From JACVRW01 sp963811055 (GTDB lineage Bacteria > Actinomycetota > Thermoleophilia > Solirubrobacterales > Thermoleophilaceae), in the NCBI GenBank assembly GCA_963811055.1, contig CAWEPQ010000019.1, positions 620,001 through 684,000 on the forward strand: DNA of 64,000 bases, written 5' to 3'. A program made the translations under genes and the position numbers. Below the pieces are notes generated by a model that worked only from the letters and a program-made list of their open reading frames with translations, ran no database searches and had not been told where the DNA came from. This document shows positions 8,660-17,824 of this stretch, piece by piece (position 1 is the first letter of the stretch; every line of letters begins with the position of its first letter).

Positions 8660-9453
8660 GCGCCGGGGCCATAACACGCACGCTCACCCTGCTCGGCGTG
8701 GTGCTGCTGGTGGTGCCGACCGTGATCGTGATCGCGTCGTCGTTCACAGCCGGCAACTCGATCGTGTTCCCGCCGCGCGGCCTCAGCGTCCATGCCTACG
8801 GCGATCTACTCTCGAGCGACGACATCAGGCACCCGGTTCTGACGAGTGCCTACCTCGGGCTGGTGTCCGTTCTGGTCGGCCTGTTCGCCGGGGTGCCCGG
8901 CGCCCTGGCGTTGAACCGGTACCGCGTGCGCATGCGGCCGCTGGTGAACGCGTTCCTGTCGCTCGGCTTCGCCGCGCCCCTCGTGGTGTCGGCCGTGGGC
9001 TACCTGCTGATCTTCACCGAGCTGCGCATGGCGAGCAGCCTCACCGCCGTGGGCTTCGCGATCGCGGTGGTGAACCTGCCGTTCATGCTGTGGTCGGTGG
9101 CCGCAGCGATCGGTGACCACAACCCGGAGCTCGAGGAGGCTGCGTCCACGCTCGGCGCCGAGGAGCTGAAGCAGTTCCTGCTCGTGACCTTGCCGGGAAT
9201 CGCGCCCGGGATCATCCTGGGCGTCTTCATGATGTTCATCTTCGCGATCACCGAGTTCACGATGAGCGCGATCCTCGTGACCGCCCAGGACGCGACCCTC
9301 CCGGTCTACATGTTCGGCAGCCTCCGGAGTGTGCTGTCCGCGGAGCTCGCGGCGGTAGGCGCGCTCTACATCCTGGTGTGCGTCGTCGTGTTCTTCGTGG
9401 CCGTGCGGCTGGGGAACCTCGAGCAGTTCCTGTTCCGCAGCCACAAGTCCTAG
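8656..9453 (+). CDS. ABC importer permease 2 (PotC-like)
   Basis: A 265-aa permease with six predicted membrane segments and the EAA-type loop LEEAASTLGAEELKQFLLVT. The GTG at 8656 overlaps the stop of permease 1 (GTGA). A much longer upstream frame exists but only reads permease 1 out of frame. This gene ends the importer operon and converges with the dehydrogenase at 9450 with a 4-bp overlap. Confidence 0.92.
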   Translation: MSAGAITRTLTLLGVVLLVVPTVIVIASSFTAGNSIVFPPRGLSVHAYGDLLSSDDIRHPVLTSAYLGLVSVLVGLFAGVPGALALNRYRVRMRPLVNAFLSLGFAAPLVVSAVGYLLIFTELRMASSLTAVGFAIAVVNLPFMLWSVAAAIGDHNPELEEAASTLGAEELKQFLLVTLPGIAPGIILGVFMMFIFAITEFTMSAILVTAQDATLPVYMFGSLRSVLSAELAAVGALYILVCVVVFFVAVRLGNLEQFLFRSHKS

Positions 9454-10403
9454 CCGGGCACGAGCACGGTCTTGATGGCCGAGTCCTCACCGGCCATCAG
9501 CGCCTCGAACGTCTCGACGCCCTCGCGCAGCGGGACCGACCTGATCCACGGCGTCGGGCCGAGCGACGCGATCACCTCGAGCGCCGCGCGGAAGTCGCGC
9601 TCGACGTAGCAGAAGGTTGCGAGCACGCGCTTCTCGGAGCGGATGAACGCCTGTGAGTCCAGGCCCGCGTTCGCCTCGTGCAGGCCGATCCACACGGCGG
9701 TGCCGCCCGGGCGCAGGCGCTCCACGCTGATCGCCCGGGTACCGGCCGTCCCCACGGCGTCGAAGATGACGTCGAACTCGCCGTCAAGTGCCGGGCCGGC
9801 GGTCGGCACGCCCGCCGCGCCGGCTAGTTCCAGCCGCACCTCACTCAGGTCGGCGATCTCGACGTCGGTCACGCCTGACCTCAATACCACCAGAGCGGTG
9901 ACCAATCCCAGCGTCCCGGCCCCGATGATCCCGACGCGCACCGGCCCCGGGTCCTGAGCCAGGGCGAGCCGCCACGCGTGAACGGCATTGGCCACCGGCT
10001 CGGTCAGCGCCCCGTGCTCCGCCGTCATCCCGGCCGGCAGTGGGACACAGCGGTCCTCGGGGACGGCCACCAGCTCGGCGAAAGCACCGCTTTGCTGGAT
10101 GCCGATCAGCTTGCGCTTCCGGCAGATGTTGGGCCGGCCGCGCAGGCACAGGTCACATGAGCGACACGCGATGAGCGGATTTACGGCCACCCGCTCGCCG
10201 GTGTCGAGACGACGCCCGGAGAATTCGTGCCCCATGATCAGTGGAGGCACTCGGAACGGGCTCTGGGTCTTGAACCCCTCGAGCTCGGATCCGCAGATGC
10301 CCACCGTCTCGACCTCGACGAGGACCTCACCCTCAGCCGCGGTCGGCTCCTCCACGTCGGAGAGCTCCAGGGTGAGCGGTGCTGAGTAGACGATTGCCTG
10401 CAT
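9450..10403 (-). CDS. Zinc-dependent medium-chain dehydrogenase, paralogue 1
   Basis: A 317-aa MDR-family oxidoreductase, short for the family (usually about 340-350). GICGSELEG holds the first zinc ligand, GHEFSG the catalytic His-Glu, CRSCDLCLRGRPNIC the four structural-zinc Cys, and GIIGAGTLG the NAD(P)-binding loop. It resembles sorbitol/threonine dehydrogenases and oxidises a secondary alcohol by inference. It is a close paralogue of the gene at 17821-18783 (same PFRVPPLIMGHEF block). It lies 29 bp downstream of the D-aminoacylase-like gene on the same strand and probably shares its transcript. Confidence 0.92.
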   Translation of the reverse strand: MQAIVYSAPLTLELSDVEEPTAAEGEVLVEVETVGICGSELEGFKTQSPFRVPPLIMGHEFSGRRLDTGERVAVNPLIACRSCDLCLRGRPNICRKRKLIGIQQSGAFAELVAVPEDRCVPLPAGMTAEHGALTEPVANAVHAWRLALAQDPGPVRVGIIGAGTLGLVTALVVLRSGVTDVEIADLSEVRLELAGAAGVPTAGPALDGEFDVIFDAVGTAGTRAISVERLRPGGTAVWIGLHEANAGLDSQAFIRSEKRVLATFCYVERDFRAALEVIASLGPTPWIRSVPLREGVETFEALMAGEDSAIKTVLVPG

Positions 10404-10432
10404 CGAGAGCTCCCTCCTAGGTCCTTACGGGT

Positions 10433-11965
10433 TCAGGCCGACCGCTTGAGCACGGTGCCCGCGCGCTTGCCTGTCAGGTGGCCGCCTTCGAGCGCCACCT
10501 GCCCGCCGACGATCACATGATCGAAGCCGAGGGGGTGGGCGTTGGGCTGTTCGAACGTGGCCACCTCGTCCATCCGCTCGAGGTCGAAGACGGTGACGTC
10601 GGCGACCATCCCCGGCTCGAGCTGCCCCCTGCCCTGCAGCCCGACGCGCCGCGCGGGCAGCACCGCGAGCTTCCGCACGGCCTCCGAGAGGCCGAGCAGT
10701 CTTTCGTCGCGAACGTAGCGCGCGAGCACCCGGGCCGCGCACGCGAAGCTCCGCGGATGGGTGTAGGGAGTGGCCGCGGTCGACATCACCCAGCCGTCGC
10801 TTCCGACGACCGACCTCGGATGGCCCAGCACCGACCGCACGTCCTCCTCGGAGATTCCGAGCACCACGACCACCACGGCCGCTCCATCGGCCTCGAGGAG
10901 CTCGGCGGCCAGCTCGGCGGGCGTCGCGCCTCGCTCCTCGGCTACCTCGGCGAGGCGGCGGCCGTTCAGCTCAGGCCGAGACGGCACGAGCGCCAGCACC
11001 AGGTCGGCGAGCGCCATCACCTCGTTCGCCTCGAGCGCCGCCACCATCCGGCCGCGCCGCGCGGGATCGCCGGCCGACAGCTCCTCGGGAGGCACCATGA
11101 CTCCGAGGGACGTGGAGCCGGCCACGTACGGGTAGACATCCACCCAGACGTCCTGCCCGGCGCTGTTGGCGGCGTCGATGCGTTCGAGCGTTCGCGTAAC
11201 CCCTCCCCAGTTCTCGCGACCGACCGCCTTGTGGTGGGAGAGCTGGAGCGCGCACCCCGACCGCGAGGCCGTGGTGAGCGCCTCCTCGATGGCCGCATCG
11301 AGCTTGGCCGCCTCGTTGCGGATGTGCGTCGCGTACAGGCCGCCGTGCTTCGCCACCACCGACGCCATCGCCGACAGCTCCTCCACATCCGCGTGACTTC
11401 CGGGCGTGTAGATCAGCCCCGACGAGGCGCCGAATGCCCCGGCCTCGAGCTCACGCGCGAGCAGATCCTGCATCGTCGTGAGTGCGGGTGGGGAAGGCGC
11501 TTCCTCCGCGTCTCCCATCACCGCGAGCCGGATCGACCCTAGGCCGATCAGCGGAGCCACGTTGACGCCGAACGCGGCATCGCCGCTCGCGGCAGCGAAC
11601 TCCGCCAGGCCCTCCCAGCGCTCGCCGAGCTCCGGCTCGAAGAACCGGCCGAACGCACGCGCCGCGTCGGTCGCCGGCAGCGGGAACGGCGAGAACCCGC
11701 AGTTCCCGGTCACGTCGGTAGTGACTCCCTGGCGCAGCTTAGCCTCGCCCTGCGGCCGTATCGGCAGCGTGAAGTCGCTGTGCGTATGGATGTCGACGAA
11801 TCCGGGAGCCACCATCCCGCCCCGGGCGTCCAAGCTGACCCGCGCGGCCCCCACATGCGTGCCGATCGCGACCACGCGCCCGTCTGCGATGCCGACGTCA
11901 GCCCGCTCGGGGCGGCACTCCGCACCCACCAGCGCGGTGCCTCCCTTGATGGCGATGTCGAGCAT
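10433..11965 (-). CDS. N-acyl-D-amino-acid deacylase-like amidohydrolase
   Basis: A 510-aa amidohydrolase of the D-aminoacylase group, close to the usual 480-500 aa. Metal-binding HTH is at residues 60-62 (VDIHTHSDF), the family Cys at 89 (GNCGFSPF), then GLIYTPGSHA, ATHIRNE, LSHHK and the late Asp in VGSDGW. The C-terminus returns to a beta sandwich (GMVADVTVFD). Known members hydrolyse N-acylated D-amino acids or N-acyl amine compounds. ATG at 11965 is chosen because upstream in-frame codons run into the divergent promoter and operators. It is divergent from the ureohydrolase, so the operators at 12023-12047 may control both. Confidence 0.9.
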   Translation of the reverse strand: MLDIAIKGGTALVGAECRPERADVGIADGRVVAIGTHVGAARVSLDARGGMVAPGFVDIHTHSDFTLPIRPQGEAKLRQGVTTDVTGNCGFSPFPLPATDAARAFGRFFEPELGERWEGLAEFAAASGDAAFGVNVAPLIGLGSIRLAVMGDAEEAPSPPALTTMQDLLARELEAGAFGASSGLIYTPGSHADVEELSAMASVVAKHGGLYATHIRNEAAKLDAAIEEALTTASRSGCALQLSHHKAVGRENWGGVTRTLERIDAANSAGQDVWVDVYPYVAGSTSLGVMVPPEELSAGDPARRGRMVAALEANEVMALADLVLALVPSRPELNGRRLAEVAEERGATPAELAAELLEADGAAVVVVVLGISEEDVRSVLGHPRSVVGSDGWVMSTAATPYTHPRSFACAARVLARYVRDERLLGLSEAVRKLAVLPARRVGLQGRGQLEPGMVADVTVFDLERMDEVATFEQPNAHPLGFDHVIVGGQVALEGGHLTGKRAGTVLKRSA

Positions 11966-11993
11966 TATTGGGTAGGTGGTTGCGGCTGTTCTA

Positions 11994-12047
11994 TTGACTT
12001 GCCGACGCGCTGGAGGATACAGTGGTCTGACCGATTTGGTCAGACCG
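11994..12047 (+). promoter_or_regulatory. Promoter with two tandem FadR-type operators
   Basis: TTGACT (11994-11999), an 18-bp spacer and TACAGT (12018-12023) form a plausible promoter for the ureohydrolase. TGGTCTGACCG (12023-12033) and TGGTCAGACCG (12037-12047) follow directly, starting 14 bp apart and covering the expected transcription start. The cores match those at 2.6 kb and 21.1 kb. Either FadR paralogue could repress here. Confidence 0.72.
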
Positions 12048-12055
12048 ATCGCCAC

Positions 12056-13003
12056 ATGAAGTCAGACGTCCCGCTGTTTCCGAACGTCGGCATTCCAACG
12101 TTCCTCCGCACGCCGCTGTGCGCCGATCTCGACAAGCTGGACGCAAGTGTGGCGGTGCTCGGGGTGCCCACCGACGAGGGCTCGCCGTACCTTCCGGGCA
12201 GCCGGTTCGGACCGCGGGCCCTGCGGGAGCACTCCCTGCGCCTTGGGGGCGGCGGCACGGGTTACTACGACTCGCGGCTCAAGCGCACGTTCTTGGAGAA
12301 GGAGCTGCGCGAGGGCCGAATCGTGGACGTCGGCGACGCGCCCATCCTGCCCACGAATGTCGTCGACACCTTCGCCGGGATCACCGCGATGGTCCAGAAG
12401 ATCCTGCAGCGGGGGGCCATCCCGGCCGCGCTCGGCGGCGACCACGCGATCAGCCGGCCGGTTGTGGACGCGTTCGCCGAGCACGAGCCGATCCACGTGA
12501 TCCAGTTCGACGCGCATCTCGACTACATGCCCGTCGCCCATGGGATGGAGTTGACCAATGGCAACGCGTTCCGGCACATCGCGAACAGCGCGCACGTTAC
12601 GAGCCTGGCTCAGGTCGGCGTGAACGGGATCAGGAACCCGCGGGCCTGGATCGAGGACTCGGTCGCGGACGGCAATCGCGTGATCCTGATCGACGAGTTT
12701 CGCGAGGGCGCGCTGGCGGAGCACCTGGCGGGGCTGCCGGCCGGCGCCCGGTGCTACGTGAGCATCGACGTCGACGTGCTCGACATGTCGCTGATTCCCG
12801 GCTGTGCCTCGGGCGAGCCCGGCGGGATGCTCTACGAGGAGCTGCGCGACGCGCTGGGAGCAGTTGCCGAGCACCTGAGGGTAGTCGGCTTCGACTTCGT
12901 GGAAGTGAACCCGCTGCTCGACGTGGGCACCGGCGCGACCTCGTACCTGGGTGCACTCACGGTCGTCGAGCTCCTGGGACGCATCTGTTCGGCAGCGGAG
13001 TGA
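12056..13003 (+). CDS. Agmatinase/arginase-family ureohydrolase
   Basis: A 315-aa binuclear-Mn hydrolase. GGDH is at 127-130, DAHLD at 152-156 and SIDVDVLD about 90 residues later, so all metal-binding motifs are present. The third motif reads VLDMSLIPG where most members have a Pro after the last Asp. The family releases urea from agmatine, arginine, guanidinobutyrate, formiminoglutamate and similar amidines. ATG follows the operator pair by 8 bp. The amidase-like gene at 13014 follows after 10 bp, in the same transcript. Substrate class (guanidine or amidine) is a fair inference; the exact substrate is not. Confidence 0.9.
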   Translation: MKSDVPLFPNVGIPTFLRTPLCADLDKLDASVAVLGVPTDEGSPYLPGSRFGPRALREHSLRLGGGGTGYYDSRLKRTFLEKELREGRIVDVGDAPILPTNVVDTFAGITAMVQKILQRGAIPAALGGDHAISRPVVDAFAEHEPIHVIQFDAHLDYMPVAHGMELTNGNAFRHIANSAHVTSLAQVGVNGIRNPRAWIEDSVADGNRVILIDEFREGALAEHLAGLPAGARCYVSIDVDVLDMSLIPGCASGEPGGMLYEELRDALGAVAEHLRVVGFDFVEVNPLLDVGTGATSYLGALTVVELLGRICSAAE

Positions 13004-13013
13004 GGAGAGAACG

Positions 13014-15170
13014 ATGAGACATGGCGACACCGGTGTCGCGCGGTCGCTGACCGGCCCGTTTTTCGAGGGGTACCCATCCGAGGTCTCGGTCACCGCGGGC
13101 GAGCGTCTCGACGTCCATCTCTCGATTCACGGCGCTGACGAGGCGCACGCCTCCGCGAGCGTGGTACGGCTACCTGCCGGTCGGCCGGAGGCGTGGGGCT
13201 CCGCGCGTGACCTGACGATCCAGCCGCGCCTGCTCGACACCGGATCGTTCGTCCGCGTCCCGGCCGGGATCGACCCCGGCGGATCCTTCACGCTGGCCGT
13301 GTGGCTGCTGCCGACCGCGCTGTCACGCGGCTGGCAGGCCGTGGCCGGGGCGTGGCTCGGCAGCCGTCTGTCGTTCGGGCTGTTCCTGGGCGGCAGTGGG
13401 CTGCTGGCCGGGTACGTGCGCACGCAGGCGGGCGAGCGCTGGTGCTCCGGGTTCCTCGACCTCACGCCGGGCGAGTGGTGGCACGTCGCGCTCGTGCACG
13501 ACGCCGAGCGCGGACGGCTCGAGGTGCACCAGCGCCGCGCGGGCCAGGCCACCTCCGCGGTCGCCGCCCGCCAGCTGGCCGCCGGGCCGGTTGCGGAAAG
13601 CGACGCGTTCATGCTCGCCGCCGCGCCGCGGGAGGTGCCCGGCGGTCCGCACCGCGCGCATCTGAACGGCAAGCTGGCGCGTCCCGTCGTGGTGGGGGCG
13701 GCGCTCGACGCCGACGGGAGCGCTGCGCTTGCCACGGAGCCGGGCGAGGACGTAGTCGCCGCCTGGGACCTCGGGGCCCTGCCCGGCAGTCAATCCGCAC
13801 CTGAGCTGTCGGGGAACGCGTCAGACGGGGTCGTGGTCGGCGCCCCCGCGCGCGGGGTGACCGGACCTGCCTTCGCGGGCCGGGCGGGGACGCTCCGCCG
13901 TGACCGGCCGGAGTGGTACGACGCGATCCATTTCCACGACGACGATCTGGACGATGCGGCCTGGCCGGCCACGATGAGCGTGGAGGTGCCGGCGGATGCA
14001 CCGTCCGGGGTCTACGCGGTGGTCGTGAGCGGTGAGCGCGAGGAGCTGTCCATGCCGTTCGTGGTCCGGCCGCCGGCGGCCCGGGAGCGGGTCGCCTTCC
14101 TCGTGCCGACCCTGACCTGGCAGACCTACAACAGCAATCTTGCGGCACTCTCCTTCACCGAGGACGGAGTCCTCGACGTGCGGCCGTGCCTCTACGACAT
14201 GCACTCGGATGGGTCGATCGTCTACCACACGACCCGTCGTCAGCCGACCCGCTCGACCCATCCTCGGCTCGTCCCCCACGACTGGGGCGCGCATGCCGTG
14301 GCGGCGGACCTCTACCTGACGGCCTGGCTCGACCGAATCGGCGTCGGCTGGGACGCGCTCGGCGACGAGCAGCTCAACGCGCTCGGTGGCGCCGCCCTCG
14401 AGGGTTATGACTGCCTGGTGCTCGGCGCCCATCCGGAGTACTTCACGAGAACGATGCAGGACGCCGTCCGCGCCTTCGTCGCGGCCGGCGGACGCATCCT
14501 CTACCTGGGCGGGAACGGCATGTTCTGGGTCACCTCGATCGACCCGGAGCGCCCGCACCTGCTGGAGATGCGCAAGACGTTCGCGATGAACCACCCACTC
14601 GGGGTCGAGGCCCCCGGCGAGGCGCAGCACTGTTTCGACGACGAGATAGGGGGCCTGTGGGAGGCAGTGGACCTCCCGCCGCGGACCTTGCTCGGTGTGG
14701 ACACGTCCACGATGGCCTTCGGCCGCCACGACGACGATCCCGCCGGGTTCCACCTCACCGAGGCGGCGGCCGATCCCGCCTATGCCTGGGTGTTCGAGGG
14801 CGTCGACGAGGAACCGATCGGCGCCTATGGATCCAACATGGGGTCGGCGGCGGGCTGTGAGATGGACACCGTCGGTGGGTGGATCTGGCCCGACGGCGAG
14901 GGGCCGGTTCTACTCGCGCGTGCGAGCCACCCCGACTTCGACCTGCTCGAGTTTCCGCCGCGGACCGGGCCGGCGGTCGCCGACGTAGCGCTGATGCTCC
15001 ACCCAGGCGGAGGCGCGGTCTTCTCCGCCGGATCGATCACCTGGGGCGGCAGCCTCGCCCACAACAACTACGAAAATGGCGTCGCGCGCCTCTCGGAGAA
15101 CGTCCTGCGGCGCTTCCTCGACACGCCGCGCGAGGAGCCGGTGACGGCGCGCGCGGGTGACGTCCCCTAG
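13014..15170 (+). CDS. N,N-dimethylformamidase large-subunit-like protein with LamG-like N-terminus
   Basis: A 718-aa protein. Residues about 70-240 look like a concanavalin/LamG sandwich (GSFTLAVWLLP, GEWWHVALVHD). Residues about 350-700 match the C-terminal domain of the dimethylformamidase large subunit (AFLVPTLTWQTYNSN, LYDMHSDGS, CLVLGAHPEYFT, RILYLGGNGMFW). In the characterised enzyme a mononuclear iron is held by two Tyr and one Glu; Tyr372, Tyr394 and Glu475 are candidates here. There is no signal peptide. The ATG has a GAGGAGAGAA ribosome site. No small-subunit gene is visible next to it. It probably cleaves an amide bond in the island's substrate. Confidence 0.78.
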   Translation: MRHGDTGVARSLTGPFFEGYPSEVSVTAGERLDVHLSIHGADEAHASASVVRLPAGRPEAWGSARDLTIQPRLLDTGSFVRVPAGIDPGGSFTLAVWLLPTALSRGWQAVAGAWLGSRLSFGLFLGGSGLLAGYVRTQAGERWCSGFLDLTPGEWWHVALVHDAERGRLEVHQRRAGQATSAVAARQLAAGPVAESDAFMLAAAPREVPGGPHRAHLNGKLARPVVVGAALDADGSAALATEPGEDVVAAWDLGALPGSQSAPELSGNASDGVVVGAPARGVTGPAFAGRAGTLRRDRPEWYDAIHFHDDDLDDAAWPATMSVEVPADAPSGVYAVVVSGEREELSMPFVVRPPAARERVAFLVPTLTWQTYNSNLAALSFTEDGVLDVRPCLYDMHSDGSIVYHTTRRQPTRSTHPRLVPHDWGAHAVAADLYLTAWLDRIGVGWDALGDEQLNALGGAALEGYDCLVLGAHPEYFTRTMQDAVRAFVAAGGRILYLGGNGMFWVTSIDPERPHLLEMRKTFAMNHPLGVEAPGEAQHCFDDEIGGLWEAVDLPPRTLLGVDTSTMAFGRHDDDPAGFHLTEAAADPAYAWVFEGVDEEPIGAYGSNMGSAAGCEMDTVGGWIWPDGEGPVLLARASHPDFDLLEFPPRTGPAVADVALMLHPGGGAVFSAGSITWGGSLAHNNYENGVARLSENVLRRFLDTPREEPVTARAGDVP

Positions 15171-16084
15171 CCGAACGAGGTGTCGACGCGGTAGGGGAGG
15201 GTCTCCCAGTCGCCCGGCCCCTGCAGCACCGCCGCCGCGAGCTCGTGGGCGCAGGTCACGGCGGCCTCGGGGTCGCGTCCATCCAGCAGACCGAAGATGA
15301 ACCCCGCGGCAAAGGCGTCGCCCGCCCCGATCTCGTCCACCACCTCGATCAGCCGGGGCGGGGGCAGCAGCGTCGGCCGGCCGTCCATGGACAGCAGGGC
15401 GCCTTCCCGTCCAGTGCGGACGACGGCGGCGGTCGCGCCCGCGGCTCGGAGCGCCGACGCCGCCGTCTCCGGCTCCCGCCCGTAGCCGAGTAGCTCGGCT
15501 TCCGCCCGCCCACACAGCACCCAGTCCACGAGCGGCAGGATCTCAGCGAAAGCCGCGGCCGCTCCGTGGGGGGTGGGCCAAAGGTCGCCCCGCCAGTTCG
15601 GATCGAACACAACCGGGATCCCGGCGTCGTGCGCCCGGCGGGCCAGATCTACGCAGAAGGAACGGGCGCTCGGTGAGAGCGCCATCGTGATGCCCGTGAG
15701 ATGCACCAGCTCGATCCCTTCGAGCGCGTCCGGCGGCGCGTCGCCGACCGCCAGCTCGCTCGCGGCGGATCCGGACCGGTAATAGCGCGGCTCGCTCGAT
15801 CCGTCGCGGCGGACCTTGAAGAAGAGCGCGGTAGGGCGAGCAGGGACCCGCCGCACGTAGCCGATGTCCACGCCCTCGGCCTCGAGGGTCGCTAGCACCA
15901 GATCGCCGAGCTCGTCCTCACCGAGCCGAGAGATCCAGCGGGCGCCGACCCCGAGTCGAGCCAGTGCGATCGCCACGTTGGACTCGGCGCCGGCGATCCG
16001 AAGCGTGAAGGTGCTGCCGTACTCGATCGGCCCGGTGGGATCGAAGAGACCCATCGTCTCCCCGGCGGTGAGTACGCGACTCAC
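15167..16084 (-). CDS. PfkB-family sugar/sugar-acid kinase (KDG kinase-like)
   Basis: A 305-aa ribokinase-like kinase. The N-terminus has GETMGLFDP, the middle FDPNWRGDLW, and the C-terminus the anion hole and base in DEIGAGDAFAAGF. The overall pattern (GETM start, NVAIALARLGV, DIGYVRRVPARPTALFF) is close to 2-keto-3-deoxygluconate kinases. The start codon is GTG. It overlaps the convergent dimethylformamidase-like gene by 4 bp and is divergent from an aldolase of the matching pathway, which supports phosphorylation of a 2-keto-3-deoxy sugar acid. Fructose- or nucleoside-kinase activity cannot be excluded. Confidence 0.87.
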   Translation of the reverse strand: MSRVLTAGETMGLFDPTGPIEYGSTFTLRIAGAESNVAIALARLGVGARWISRLGEDELGDLVLATLEAEGVDIGYVRRVPARPTALFFKVRRDGSSEPRYYRSGSAASELAVGDAPPDALEGIELVHLTGITMALSPSARSFCVDLARRAHDAGIPVVFDPNWRGDLWPTPHGAAAAFAEILPLVDWVLCGRAEAELLGYGREPETAASALRAAGATAAVVRTGREGALLSMDGRPTLLPPPRLIEVVDEIGAGDAFAAGFIFGLLDGRDPEAAVTCAHELAAAVLQGPGDWETLPYRVDTSFG

Positions 16085-16099
16085 TGCGACTCCAGCCCT

Positions 16100-17002
16100 G
16101 TGCAGACCTTCATTTCAGCCAGTAAAATACCGTCCATCTCAGGGTCTCGCTTCGAGCTGATCGTTCCGCTGCTCACGCCGTATGACGAGCGCGGAGGAGT
16201 GGACACCCACGCGATGGCAGGACACGCGGCGTTGCTGGCGGAGCGCGGCGTCGACGGATTCTTCGTCGCAGGCACCGCCGGGGAGGGGGCGCTGCTGGCT
16301 CACGAGGAGGTGGTGGAGGCCACGCGCGCCGTCGTCTCGGTCGCCGCGAGCCTCGAGGTGATCGTCCAGGCGGGCAGGCCCTCGACCGATGCGACGCGCG
16401 ACCTCGCTCTGCGTGTGCTCGACGCGGGCGCCGGGGCTGTCGCGGTGGTGACGCCCTACTACTACCCGTTGACCGCGGACGGCGCCCTCGAGCACTACCG
16501 GCAGATCGTCGAGGTCGCAGGGGATGCGCCGGTGCACGCCTACGTCATCCCGTCTCACGCGCACAACGACCTCGATCCCGACTTGCTCGCGAAGCTCGCC
16601 GACCTCGGCGTGGCGGGTGTCAAGGACTCCACCAAGGATTTCGACCGGCACCGCGCCTACCTGAGCATCGCCGCGACACATCCAGGCTTCGCCGTCTACA
16701 CGGGCACCGACGCCCACGCGCTGGGCGCGCTGAAGGACGGGTCGCGCGGCGTCGTGCCGGCACTCGGAAACCTCCGTCCCGAGCTCTTCGTGGAGATGAT
16801 CGCGGCCGTCGGACGGGGCGACGACGAGAGCGCTGGCTCCCTGCAAGAGGAGATAAGCCGGCTCCGCGAGGAGGTTCGGGGACAGGGCGTCGCGTCGCTC
16901 AAGCACGCGGTGGCGGAGTTGATGGCAGGCCACGGCGCTCGCTATCGAAGTGGCGTTCGCGATCCGCTGCCACGCCACGTGACGACGGACACGCCGGGTT
17001 GA
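16100..17002 (+). CDS. Dihydrodipicolinate synthase-family aldolase (KDG aldolase-like)
   Basis: A class I aldolase of the DHDPS/N-acetylneuraminate lyase family, 300 aa from the GTG at 16100. The Schiff-base lysine is Lys175 (GVKDST) and the catalytic Tyr is Tyr148 (HAYVIPS). The usual TTGE motif reads GTAGEG, typical of non-DHDPS members that cleave 2-keto-3-deoxy acids. The start is uncertain: homologues would begin near residue 17 (RFELIVPLLTP), but no better start codon is visible there. It is divergent from the kinase by 15 bp and would split the same sugar-acid backbone to pyruvate and an aldehyde. Confidence 0.86.
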   Translation: MQTFISASKIPSISGSRFELIVPLLTPYDERGGVDTHAMAGHAALLAERGVDGFFVAGTAGEGALLAHEEVVEATRAVVSVAASLEVIVQAGRPSTDATRDLALRVLDAGAGAVAVVTPYYYPLTADGALEHYRQIVEVAGDAPVHAYVIPSHAHNDLDPDLLAKLADLGVAGVKDSTKDFDRHRAYLSIAATHPGFAVYTGTDAHALGALKDGSRGVVPALGNLRPELFVEMIAAVGRGDDESAGSLQEEISRLREEVRGQGVASLKHAVAELMAGHGARYRSGVRDPLPRHVTTDTPG

Positions 17003-17005
17003 TCG

Positions 17006-17824
17006 TCAGGGCGCCGGCGTGGAGGTGGGGCGCACATGGCCGAGCTCGCGCGAGATCGCGAGGCCGGTCGACAGCACCTGCATCGCGACCTTGCTTCCCA
17101 CGAGCCGTTTCGGCAGCCTGTCGCTCGGCGCGCCGAGGCTGATCGCTCCGACCGCGCGACCTTCGTGGTCGAACACGGGCGCGCCTATGCAGCGAACGCC
17201 CAGCTCGCGCTCCTCGTCGTCGATGGAGTACCCGCGCGCGCGAACCGCGGCCAGGTCCGCCATCAGCTCGTCGGCCGATCCGATCGTGTTCGGGGTCTCG
17301 CGCGAGAACTCCTGGATCGCGGCCCACGCGTAGACCAGGTTCTCGTCCTCCTGGGCGAGCAGTGCCTTGCCGAGCGCGGTGCAGTAGGCGGGCAGGATCG
17401 TGCCGACGCGCGACACCACATACGCCACCGGCTTGTTCGATAGAGCCCGGTCGAGGTGCACCACCTGCCAGTCGTCGAGCACGGCCAGCTGGACCGTTTC
17501 GCCGGTGCTGTCGCGCAGGTCGCGGAGGTGCCGGCGCGCCTCGCGCCGCAGGTCGAGCCCTTCGGCCACGATGTTGCCGAGCGCGAACAGCTTGAAGCCG
17601 AGGCTGTACTCGGTGCCCTCCTTGACCAGGTAGCCGGCCTGCTCGAGCGTGGCGAGCAGCCGGAACGCGGTTGCGCGCGGAAGATCGGTGCGCTTGATCA
17701 GCTGGGCGAGCGACAGCGTCGGGGTCTCGCGGGTGAACGCGTCCAAGAGGGAGAGCGCCTTCGCAGCGGCGTCCACGGTGTAGCGGCCGTCCTCGCGAGA
17801 CAGCTCGTCCCGCGCCACGCTCAT
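17006..17824 (-). CDS. IclR-family transcription regulator
   Basis: A 272-aa regulator. The N-terminal winged helix is at about 15-80 (LSLAQLIKRTDLPRATAFRLL), then the IclR effector domain (AYCTALGKALLA, GYSIDDEERELGVRCIGAPVFD, GAISLGAP). ATG at 17824 overlaps the stop of the dehydrogenase gene (ATGA). A longer frame reading through the dehydrogenase is a shadow. It is the last gene of a run with the dehydrogenase and the D-threonine aldolase-like gene and may bind the palindrome at 19879, closing a feedback loop. Confidence 0.92.
   Translation of the reverse strand: MSVARDELSREDGRYTVDAAAKALSLLDAFTRETPTLSLAQLIKRTDLPRATAFRLLATLEQAGYLVKEGTEYSLGFKLFALGNIVAEGLDLRREARRHLRDLRDSTGETVQLAVLDDWQVVHLDRALSNKPVAYVVSRVGTILPAYCTALGKALLAQEDENLVYAWAAIQEFSRETPNTIGSADELMADLAAVRARGYSIDDEERELGVRCIGAPVFDHEGRAVGAISLGAPSDRLPKRLVGSKVAMQVLSTGLAISRELGHVRPTSTPAP

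Noticed and set aside
16100..16130. CAGCCAGTAAAATACCG as a second copy of the palindrome at 19879
   Set aside because: Only the two ends agree and the inverted arms are not symmetric, so the match is too weak to call.
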